Below are positions 1 to 4,329 of a stretch of DNA of 5,566 bases, piece by piece. A model generated the notes under the pieces. The model did not search any database. It was not told the DNA's origin and worked only from the letters and a program-made list of their open reading frames with translations. The stretch is taken from positions 1 to 5,566 of the forward strand of contig JAOACU010000200.1 of the NCBI GenBank assembly GCA_026417715.1. Reading direction: 5' to 3'. Positions within the stretch are counted from its first letter, which is position 1. Each line of letters begins with the position of its first letter. Source of the stretch: Anaerolineae bacterium (lineage in GTDB: Bacteria > Chloroflexota > Anaerolineae > UBA4142). The position numbers and the translations under genes were made by a program.

Positions 1-91
1 AAGGACAGGAAATCCTCCGTCTTTCGTCTTTGGTCTTTCGTCGTACCATCCTTCGCGCGAATCAACGGGCGACGTTGCCGATGGTCGCACG
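1..91. other. Left-edge intergenic region with a short heptamer repeat
   Basis: This is non-coding sequence downstream of the minus-strand lipoprotein gene, cut by the window edge. It holds three tandem 7-mers of the form GTCTTTS (19-39) followed by a partial fourth (GTC, 40-42). A weak potential stem pairs GCGAC (70-74) with GTCGC (84-88), just past the lipoprotein stop on the minus strand; it has no following T-tract, so I do not call a terminator. No gene is visible. Confidence 0.6.
19..42. repeat. Heptanucleotide tandem repeat (GTCTTTS)3
   Basis: The units are GTCTTTC (19-25), GTCTTTG (26-32), GTCTTTC (33-39), then GTC. The unit length and composition match the (GTCATYC)5 array at 4281-4315, which suggests one family of short tandem repeats in this genome. 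It is comparable in kind to the heptanucleotide STRR repeats known from filamentous cyanobacteria, but it is not the same sequence. Confidence 0.65.
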
Positions 92-1390
92 CTAGGGACT
101 CACATCAATTTTCACTTGACGCGTCGTTGCGATATTGCCACACTTGGCGGTGAGTGTGTATGTCGTCGTCACCGTTGGCGAGACACTGATCGAGCCGGGC
201 GTGGCAACGCCGCCGATGCCCTGATCAATCTCGGCGTAATCGGCATTGTTGACGGGACCCCACTGCAACGTGGTGGATTCGCCGGGTTTGATCTTGGTGT
301 TGGTGGCAGAGAACGAGGTGATGATGGGCGTGCCGCTACACGTCGGCGCTGGCGGGTTGACGACAATCGTCACTCTGGCAGTGCGCGTGTTGGTGCCACA
401 ACGCGCGGTGAGCGTGTATGTCGTCGTCGTCATCGGCGTCACGACGCGCGAACCGGGCGTTTCGACGCCACCGATACCCTGATCAATCTCTGCCGATTCG
501 GCATTGGAGACCAAGCCCCATTGCAGAACGACCGACATCCCCGCCGTGATCGTCGTCGCCGATGCGGTGAACGAGGCGATGTTCGGCATCCCGACACACC
601 CCGTTGCGCTAGGCACAGCAATCACCACCGATACGCGTGCACCAAAGAACGCGCCATTCGGCGCGCGCAACTGCCAGATGCCGGTGTAATTGCCCGGCGT
701 CGTTGGTGCGGTCATCGGAACTTTGATGTCCACTGTGGCGCCGGGCGCAGTGGCAGGCACACTCACGGCAGTATTCGTAGTCATCGCCGTTCCGCTGACA
801 AAAACGAGTTGATAGCCCGTGCCCCACGCGCACGTGCCGGTGTTGCGCATACGCCACACTTTGTCGAATGTTTGTCGTGGTGCGAACACCGTGCCATCGG
901 GTACTGTGACATCGCGCTCGAATTGCGCATCGTTGGTGCAGAGCGCAGACGGAGTCAGTGTGGTAGTGATGGTCGCCGAAGGTGACACGGATGTTGTGGG
1001 TACGGGAGTCAGTAGCGCGAGCGGCATAACCGAAATCGTGATGGCAGCCGGATCGCTAACCACACCCGTCGCGTTGTAAGCGCGTACGCTAATCGTGTGC
1101 GTGCCCGGCGTTGCTCGCCACGTTTGAATCAACGTGAACGAGACCTGAGGTGCAGGTGACGGATCAGCACGCACCACTTTGCCATCCACCAGCAATTCGA
1201 CGCGCACGATACCCGCCGAATCGGTGGAAATGGATTGCACCGCCACTTCTTCATTCTCGCGATACTGACTTCCGCTAGGAGGTGAAACGATGATGACGGT
1301 CGGCTTGGTGGCAAACAGATTACACGCGGTTAAAATGCCGAGAATCACATACAGAGCAAGTTGGGATAACCGTGAACCGATTCTCACCAT
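92..1390 (-). CDS. Multi-domain Ig-like surface lipoprotein (432 aa)
   Basis: Predicted extracytoplasmic lipoprotein. Residues 1-23 form a type II signal peptide: positively charged start, hydrophobic core LALYVILGI, lipobox LTAC with Cys23 as the lipidated residue. Next comes a bacterial Ig-like domain (about 30-122), a Thr/Pro/Ser linker (about 124-149), then an NBR1-type Ig-like domain (about 151-259) showing FDKVWRMRNTGTCAW, with Trp179, Trp189 and Trp239. The C-terminus is two tandem modules (265-350 and 351-432), 49 of 82 aligned residues identical by hand count, each with LQWG, AEIDQGIGGV, TTTYTLTA and two cysteines. The frame stays open to an ATG at 1474, but that would add 28 residues before the signal peptide and overlap the upstream gene. 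ATG 1390 follows GAGGAG and a promoter. GTG 1387 is an equally possible start with better SD spacing. Such domains usually mediate adhesion or spacing at the surface; no catalytic domain is seen and the ligand is unknown. Confidence 0.85.
   Translation of the reverse strand: MVRIGSRLSQLALYVILGILTACNLFATKPTVIIVSPPSGSQYRENEEVAVQSISTDSAGIVRVELLVDGKVVRADPSPAPQVSFTLIQTWRATPGTHTISVRAYNATGVVSDPAAITISVMPLALLTPVPTTSVSPSATITTTLTPSALCTNDAQFERDVTVPDGTVFAPRQTFDKVWRMRNTGTCAWGTGYQLVFVSGTAMTTNTAVSVPATAPGATVDIKVPMTAPTTPGNYTGIWQLRAPNGAFFGARVSVVIAVPSATGCVGMPNIASFTASATTITAGMSVVLQWGLVSNAESAEIDQGIGGVETPGSRVVTPMTTTTYTLTARCGTNTRTARVTIVVNPPAPTCSGTPIITSFSATNTKIKPGESTTLQWGPVNNADYAEIDQGIGGVATPGSISVSPTVTTTYTLTAKCGNIATTRQVKIDVSP
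95..598 (-). repeat. Tandem duplicated Ig-like module in the lipoprotein gene
   Basis: Two copies of a module with an 86-codon period lie at 598-341 and 340-95 (minus strand). The encoded segment AEIDQGIGGV-x-TPGS is identical in both copies, and CTGATCAATCTC on the plus strand is shared. Divergence outside the core suggests an old intragenic duplication rather than a recent one. The paired cysteines (265/331 and 351/417) may form one disulfide per module. Confidence 0.8.
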
Positions 1391-1400
1391 AACTCCTCGC
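1391..1400 (-). promoter_or_regulatory. Shine-Dalgarno site that decides the lipoprotein start
   Basis: The minus strand reads GCGAGGAGTT directly before ATGGTG. GAGGAG lies 2 nt from the ATG at 1390 and 5 nt from the GTG at 1387. This site supports a start here rather than at 1474. Spacing slightly favours GTG 1387, which would shorten the protein by one residue. Confidence 0.65.
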
Positions 1401-1415
1401 CAATCTGTTGAATCG

Positions 1416-1444
1416 AGTATAACATAGGTATAAGCAACTTTCAA
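1416..1444 (-). promoter_or_regulatory. Sigma-70-like promoter of the lipoprotein gene
   Basis: On the minus strand, TTGAAA (1444-1439) and TATACT (1421-1416) are separated by 17 bp, with a TG one base before the -10 (extended -10). The predicted transcription start is near 1409, giving a leader of about 19 nt that contains the GAGGAG ribosome site. The lipoprotein can therefore be transcribed independently of the prepilin peptidase gene upstream, although read-through is also likely. Confidence 0.7.
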
Positions 1445-1452
1445 GCCCGTTT

Positions 1453-2106
1453 TCACATTTGCATCATCACCCATCCCGCGATGCAGAAAAAGGGACCATA
1501 CGGCATTGCGGCAGTGAGCGTAACGCGACGATGCACAACAAACTGGTACGCCAAAAAAATTAGTGCGCCGACTCCACCCAACAGAATCGTGTACAAAATC
1601 GCTGGGAACACGTTGGGGAAACCAACAACCAAGCCCATAAACGTCGCGAGTTTTACATCGCCTTGACCAAACGCACCACCTTCCACGTTAATTTTGCGGA
1701 TGCGCGCGAACACTTGGGCAAACAAATACATTCCCAAGACCAGCACAAACGCTGTCACGCCGCCCAGCAAAGACAATTTCCACCCTAGGCGCGAAAACGG
1801 ACTGGCGATGAGCGCGAAGAGTATCGCTGGCAAAATCACGAAGTTGAAAATCAAACGATGCTCTAAATCGGTGATGCAAACAACGAGAAAGACGAACGTG
1901 TACACGACGGTCAAGGCAAAATCGAGCGTGAGACCAAAGCGCATCGCGAGGAACGCGTGCGTGAGCACGGCAACGCCAACCACTAGCCACACGCGTCCGG
2001 GGAAAACACGTTGCGGCAACTTGTGTGCGGCAATCAACGCATCCGCCACACGATTCGCCAAGACTCCGCTAACGATTCCAATGATTGCGCCAATCAGAAT
2101 GTTCAT
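1453..2106 (-). CDS. A24-family prepilin peptidase, short single-domain form (217 aa)
   Basis: Membrane aspartyl peptidase that would cleave the leader from type IV, Tad/Flp or pseudopilin precursors at the inner face of the membrane. Both catalytic motifs are visible: the first Asp in ITDLEHRLIFN (Asp80) and the second in FGQGDVKL (Asp150), the family's GxGDxK signature. The C-terminal AMPYGPFF matches the usual P(Y/F)GP motif. Hydrophobic helices cover most of the chain. The N-terminal N-methyltransferase domain with its paired CxxC motifs, present in PilD/GspO, is absent; this places the protein nearer the short CpaA/TadV-like group by length, though I cannot assign it. The start at ATG 2106 is preceded by GAAGGAG at 11 nt, a slightly long spacing. 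No clear promoter was found. No pilin, ATPase or other assembly gene lies in the window, so its substrate is unknown. The lipoprotein gene follows on the same strand after 62 bp. Confidence 0.9.
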   Translation of the reverse strand: MNILIGAIIGIVSGVLANRVADALIAAHKLPQRVFPGRVWLVVGVAVLTHAFLAMRFGLTLDFALTVVYTFVFLVVCITDLEHRLIFNFVILPAILFALIASPFSRLGWKLSLLGGVTAFVLVLGMYLFAQVFARIRKINVEGGAFGQGDVKLATFMGLVVGFPNVFPAILYTILLGGVGALIFLAYQFVVHRRVTLTAAMPYGPFFCIAGWVMMQM

Positions 2107-2107
2107 T

Positions 2108-2136
2108 TTGACAAAAACTCCTTCGGCAGTTATGAT
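2108..2136 (+). promoter_or_regulatory. Sigma-70-like promoter of the nine-helix membrane protein gene
   Basis: TTGACA (2108-2113, 6/6 to consensus) and TATGAT (2131-2136, 5/6) are separated by exactly 17 bp. A start 7 nt after the -10 falls on 2143, which is the first base of an in-frame GTG. The -35 lies immediately beside the divergent peptidase start codon, and the peptidase ribosome site (2118-2124 on the minus strand) lies inside the spacer. Confidence 0.75.
2118..2124 (-). promoter_or_regulatory. Ribosome-binding site of the prepilin peptidase gene
   Basis: The minus strand reads GAAGGAG, 11 nt before ATG 2106. It supports that start codon. It is embedded between the -35 and -10 boxes of the opposite-strand promoter, so the two genes compete for the same DNA at initiation. 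Confidence 0.55.
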
Positions 2137-2142
2137 GCAATC

Positions 2143-2988
2143 GTGCTCGAACCAACACCACGCCGTTATTTTCCTCTCGATCGGCTGAGTTTGCTGATCA
2201 GTCTTGTCCTCGTCGGGCTAACTCTTTCGCTCGTTCTCGATTTGCCTTCCCAGCGTTTGGCTTTGGAGATTTTAGGTTCGGACGCCAGCATCACGGTTTC
2301 GGGTCATTGGCTCATCGCGCTCTTGCTTGCCGCACTCACGGCAGCAGGTGTCAATTCGATTGTACGTCAGCATCCGCGCGTGCATCTTGCCAACACGCGC
2401 TATATCCTGATTTTGTGGATTCTGCCCGCAACGATTGTGGTGACCGCGACGTGGCTCCTCTCCTTTGCCGATGTGCGCGCGTATGGCGTGTACGCGCTGT
2501 TGCTTGTCGCAATCGCTGGCGCGTTCCTCGCGGCGGCGATTCTGGGACAATACGTGACGATTGATTTGAACGACCGCGCCTACAGTGCCGCGCGCTTGGG
2601 CGTGAACCTCATCGTGTACTTGGTGGCGTGGATTTTGTTCGCCGCTGTGTACAATCTCAAAGTCCGCAGTCTTTTTTCAGCGCCCGCGATGGGAATCGCC
2701 TCTGGACTTTTGGCATTGGAACTTTTGCGGAGTAGCGAAGCCGCGTTCGGACGCACGTGGTTGTACGCCACCCTCATCGGTCTCGTGATGGCAGAAATCG
2801 TCTGGGCGCTGAATTACTGGAACCTGCCCGGACTCGTCGGTGGCATTTTGCTTCTGACTGTGTTCTACGCCGTGACCGGCATCCTGCAACAATACCTGTG
2901 GGAGCGACTCAACCGCATCGTCCTCATCGAATTCGCGCTGGTGGTCGTCGGCGCGCTGGTGCTCATCTTTTGGTTACGTCTGCCATGA
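2143..2988 (+). CDS. Unrecognised polytopic membrane protein, about nine helices (281 aa)
   Basis: I do not recognise this protein with confidence. From GTG 2143 it reads MLEPTPRRYFPLDRL and then about nine hydrophobic segments, near residues 15-34, 54-74, 87-108, 114-134, 151-171, 177-196, 206-226, 229-249 and 259-279, ending WLRLP. There is no signal peptide, no soluble domain and no obvious catalytic motif. Charged residues between helices include IDLNDRAYSAARL (140-152) and LELLRSSEAAFGR (192-204). It may belong to a DUF membrane family seen mainly in Chloroflexota (DUF5656 is a candidate, unverified). The frame is open from 2011, but the extra N-terminus (MRQLVCGNQ...) is the antisense of the peptidase gene, polar and unlike the rest. 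The promoter at 2108-2136 predicts transcription starting on this GTG, and no Shine-Dalgarno site is seen, so a leaderless start is proposed. It is divergent from the peptidase and convergent with the EamA transporter. Confidence 0.75.
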   Translation: MLEPTPRRYFPLDRLSLLISLVLVGLTLSLVLDLPSQRLALEILGSDASITVSGHWLIALLLAALTAAGVNSIVRQHPRVHLANTRYILILWILPATIVVTATWLLSFADVRAYGVYALLLVAIAGAFLAAAILGQYVTIDLNDRAYSAARLGVNLIVYLVAWILFAAVYNLKVRSLFSAPAMGIASGLLALELLRSSEAAFGRTWLYATLIGLVMAEIVWALNYWNLPGLVGGILLLTVFYAVTGILQQYLWERLNRIVLIEFALVVVGALVLIFWLRLP

Positions 2989-2993
2989 GAGGT

Positions 2994-3017
2994 AGGACGA
3001 GTTTGCAAACTTGTTCT
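2994..3017. repeat. Palindrome after the membrane protein stop
   Basis: The 12-bp core AGTTTGCAAACT (3000-3011) is a perfect palindrome. Arms extending to 2994 and 3017 pair further if G-U pairs are allowed in RNA (AGGACGAGTT with AACTTGTTCT around TGCA). It begins 6 nt after the stop codon and could end or stabilise the transcript, but no T-tract follows. It also resembles short dispersed palindromes common in this kind of genome. Confidence 0.55.
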
Positions 3018-3083
3018 CCACGAAGGGCACGAAGCACCACCAAGTTTTTATACCTTTTTCGTGACCTTCGTGTCCTTGGTGGA
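3017..3083. repeat. Long inverted repeat between convergent genes
   Basis: The arms 3017-3034 (TCCACGAAGGGCACGAAG) and 3066-3083 (CTTCGTGTCCTTGGTGGA) are complementary at 16 of 18 positions, around a 31-nt centre rich in T. One mismatch is a G-U pair in RNA. The motif family (CACGAAGG...CCTTCGTG) is a common type of dispersed intergenic repeat in environmental bacteria, from memory. Sitting between the ends of two convergent genes, it could act as a bidirectional terminator or RNA-stabilising hairpin, but a classic T-tract is missing on both sides. Confidence 0.65.
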
Positions 3084-3116
3084 CGCTAGTTCAGCACTCG
3101 TTGACGCGAATCAACT

Positions 3117-4004
3117 CTACTCCAGCGCGCGACTCAACACGATGGCGCCGCTCACCACCATCGCGCCGCCAAGCATTTGCAACCACTCGAGACGCTCACC
3201 CAACTCGACGAACGCAAGCACGCTTGCCATCACCGGTTCAATCGTCGCGAGAATGCTCGCGTTACTTGCGGGTACACTTTGCAAACCTGTCGCGAAAAAA
3301 CCAATCGCGCCAAGTGTGGGACCCAGCACCAAGCCAAACAGATACAACCACGCGGCTGGATTGTGCAGAACGAGGACTAGTTCATCACTACGCTGAAAAG
3401 GTGCGAGGAACAGGGCGCCGAACACGAGTTGATACGTCAACGCTGTGAACGGCGAATATTTTTTGACGACGGCTTTGCCAAACAGCGTAAAGAGCGCGTA
3501 CGTAAATCCCGCGCCCAAACCAAACAGAATACCCACCACATTCAAACTCAACTGTGTGGGATCGTACGCGCGCGCGACGAGCGCGCTACCGCCAAATGCC
3601 AGCGCGAGCGCAACACCTTTGCGCGCGTTCAGCACCTCACCCCACACGCGCCACGCAATCAACGTCACGAACGCCGGCGCGGTGTAGAGCAGTACAACCG
3701 CCATCGTCACGCCCGTTTGGATGATCGCTTGGGCATACAGCCAGTAGAACGCGCTGATGCCCAGCGCGCCATACAACACAAAGAACAGCCAATCGCGTCG
3801 CGCTACGCGCAACCACGCGCGGCGTACGAGGAACAGGACAGCGAACGCAACCAGCGCGCCCACACCCGCGCGCAAAAACGCAATCGTCAGCGCGGACAAG
3901 CCATACTGCTCGTAGAGTCCGCGCACGAGCAAGCCGATTGTACTCCACAACACCGCCGCGATCACGATGCAGAGATAACCGCGCAGAGAAGACGACGAGG
4001 ACAT
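3117..4004 (-). CDS. EamA/DMT-family transporter (295 aa)
   Basis: Drug/metabolite transporter superfamily permease, expected in the cytoplasmic membrane with ten helices and two tandem EamA domains. Domain one spans about residues 9-143: GYLCIVIAAVLWSTIGLLVR opens it and LLYTAPAFVTLIAWRVWGEVL carries the hallmark Pro and Glu. Domain two spans about 155-291: VVGILFGLGAGFTYALFTL opens it and LATIEPVMASVLAFVELGERL repeats the Pro/Glu pattern, followed by a Gly-rich last helix (LGGAMVVSGAIVL). Length is typical. EamA proteins export or import amino acids, purines, amines and other small metabolites; sequence alone does not give the substrate. The frame opens at GTG 4025, but ATG 4004 is preferred. 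An extended -10 promoter puts the transcript start about 2 nt before it, and the extra residues (MVVCCKT) would lie upstream of the RNA start. It is divergent from the FAD oxidoreductase, which suggests a shared substrate class. Confidence 0.9.
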   Translation of the reverse strand: MSSSSSLRGYLCIVIAAVLWSTIGLLVRGLYEQYGLSALTIAFLRAGVGALVAFAVLFLVRRAWLRVARRDWLFFVLYGALGISAFYWLYAQAIIQTGVTMAVVLLYTAPAFVTLIAWRVWGEVLNARKGVALALAFGGSALVARAYDPTQLSLNVVGILFGLGAGFTYALFTLFGKAVVKKYSPFTALTYQLVFGALFLAPFQRSDELVLVLHNPAAWLYLFGLVLGPTLGAIGFFATGLQSVPASNASILATIEPVMASVLAFVELGERLEWLQMLGGAMVVSGAIVLSRALE

Positions 4005-4012
4005 CGTCTTGC

Positions 4013-4041
4013 AGCATACCACCACCCACTAGACGTGTCAA
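4013..4041 (-). promoter_or_regulatory. Extended -10 sigma-70-like promoter of the EamA gene
   Basis: On the minus strand TTGACA (4041-4036, 6/6) and TATGCT (4018-4013, 4/6) are separated by 17 bp, and TGG immediately precedes the -10, giving an extended -10. The predicted start is near 4006, 2 nt before ATG 4004, with no Shine-Dalgarno site. The -35 and nearly all of the spacer lie inside the left copy of the 23-bp direct repeat. Confidence 0.65.
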
Positions 4042-4042
4042 A
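4020..4042. repeat. 23-bp direct repeat, left copy
   Basis: This 23-bp sequence begins CACCACCCACTAGACG and ends TGTCAAA. It is repeated without mismatch at 4174-4196, 154 bp away, and the flanks diverge on both sides. A chance repeat of this length in 5.6 kb is very unlikely. On the minus strand this copy supplies the transporter's -35 box. Confidence 0.9.
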
Positions 4043-4173
4043 CACGGCTGGTGCAAAGCGAATAAATTCACCGCAACAACTATCCAAAGCCCGCCTTCGC
4101 GGGCTAAACGAGCCGCCGAGGGGCGGCTTCGGGTTTCTGTCGCGGCGACTTGCAGTCGCCAACACCGACTTTG
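4043..4173. mobile_element. 131-bp hairpin-rich non-coding segment, possible REP/MITE-like insertion
   Basis: The segment lies between two perfect 23-bp direct repeats. It holds three perfect 7-bp hairpins: 4088-4105 (AGCCCGC, loop CTTC), 4111-4128 (AGCCGCC, loop GAGG) and 4144-4160 (GGCGACT, loop TGC), plus an imperfect one at 4058-4074. Near its ends, TGGTGCAAAG (4049-4058) and CTTTGCACCA (4169-4178) form a 10-bp inverted repeat, the right arm running 5 bp into the second direct repeat. No open frame is supported. It lies upstream of both flanking promoters and so should not be transcribed by either. The hairpins resemble dispersed REP-like repeats of cyanobacteria and Chloroflexota from memory. 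A 23-bp target duplication would be long for a transposon, so its mechanism is unclear. Confidence 0.5.
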
Positions 4174-4196
4174 CACCACCCACTAGACGTGTCAAA
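4174..4196. repeat. 23-bp direct repeat, right copy
   Basis: Perfect copy of 4020-4042. It still contains TTGACA on the minus strand (4195-4190), but the 17-bp-distant position holds AAAGTC, not a -10 box, so no minus-strand promoter remains here. Its right end joins directly to the plus-strand -35 box, forming TGTCAAAATTGACG (4190-4203). Confidence 0.9.
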
Positions 4197-4202
4197 ATTG
4201 AC
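4191..4202. promoter_or_regulatory. Inverted repeat GTCAA-AA-TTGAC over the oxidoreductase -35
   Basis: The sequence GTCAA (4191-4195), AA, TTGAC (4198-4202) is a perfect inverted repeat that covers most of the -35 box. It may be nothing more than two back-to-back -35 elements. It could also serve as a site for a dimeric regulator. No regulator gene is in the window to support this. Confidence 0.35.
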
Positions 4203-4226
4203 GATTGTTCCGTGTCGCGTTACAAT
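4198..4226 (+). promoter_or_regulatory. Sigma-70-like promoter of the FAD oxidoreductase gene
   Basis: TTGACG (4198-4203, 5/6) and TACAAT (4221-4226, 5/6) are separated by exactly 17 bp. The predicted start near 4233 gives a leader of about 97 nt before ATG 4330, which contains a heptamer repeat array and ends in a strong ribosome site. Confidence 0.7.
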
Positions 4227-4252
4227 GTCAGCATCGAAATTTCGTCCTTCGT

Positions 4253-4271
4253 CCCTTCGCTTCGCTCAGGG
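4253..4271. repeat. Dispersed-type repeat fragment CCCTTCGCTTCGCTCAGGG
   Basis: This motif in the oxidoreductase leader has 4-bp complementary ends (CCCT/AGGG). From memory, its reverse complement CCCTGAGCGAAGCGAAGGG is a very common dispersed intergenic sequence in environmental genomes. It sits directly before the heptamer array, so the two may form one composite repeat within the leader. Confidence 0.45.
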
Positions 4272-4280
4272 CAAGCCTTT

Positions 4281-4315
4281 GTCATTCGTCATCCGTCATC
4301 CGTCATCCGTCATTC
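4281..4315. repeat. Heptanucleotide tandem repeat (GTCATYC)5
   Basis: Five perfect-length 7-mers: GTCATTC, GTCATCC, GTCATCC, GTCATCC, GTCATTC. The array lies inside the predicted oxidoreductase mRNA leader and ends 5 nt before the ribosome site. It matches in period and composition the GTCTTTS array at 19-42. Copy number could vary by slippage and change the leader length. Confidence 0.8.
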
Positions 4316-4319
4316 AACA

Positions 4320-4326
4320 AGGAGGA
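4320..4326 (+). promoter_or_regulatory. Strong Shine-Dalgarno site of the FAD oxidoreductase
   Basis: AGGAGGA (4320-4326) lies just before ATG 4330, giving AAGGAGGAACTATG. It decides the start: the frame is open back to 4150, but the upstream 60 codons run through the repeats and the promoter. Confidence 0.85.
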
Positions 4327-4329
4327 ACT

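Noticed and set aside
56..66. 11-mer CGCGAATCAAC shared with 3105-3115, both just past minus-strand stop codons
   Set aside because: A few shared 11-mers are expected by chance in a window of this size, and the match does not extend on either side.
116..985. Long plus-strand open frame of 289 codons opposite the lipoprotein gene
   Set aside because: Its product is rich in Arg, His and Cys with no domain logic, which is typical of the antisense of a coding strand. The minus-strand product has a signal peptide and clear Ig domains.
1391..1474. Upstream ATG at 1474 as the lipoprotein start
   Set aside because: It would overlap the peptidase gene by 22 bp, precede the promoter, and bury the signal peptide 28 residues inside the protein.
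2132..2188. Short frame ATGATG... of 18 codons overlapping the membrane protein start, a possible leader peptide
   Set aside because: It has no ribosome site, and its first ATG overlaps the predicted -10 box, so it would lie upstream of the RNA start.
4281..4315. Heptamer array considered as a CRISPR array
   Set aside because: The units are 7 bp with no spacers, so it is a simple tandem repeat.
4233..4329. The 97-nt oxidoreductase leader considered as a riboswitch (for example glycine-type)
   Set aside because: It consists of heptamer repeats and a dispersed repeat fragment; no conserved aptamer core or terminator-like stem is visible.
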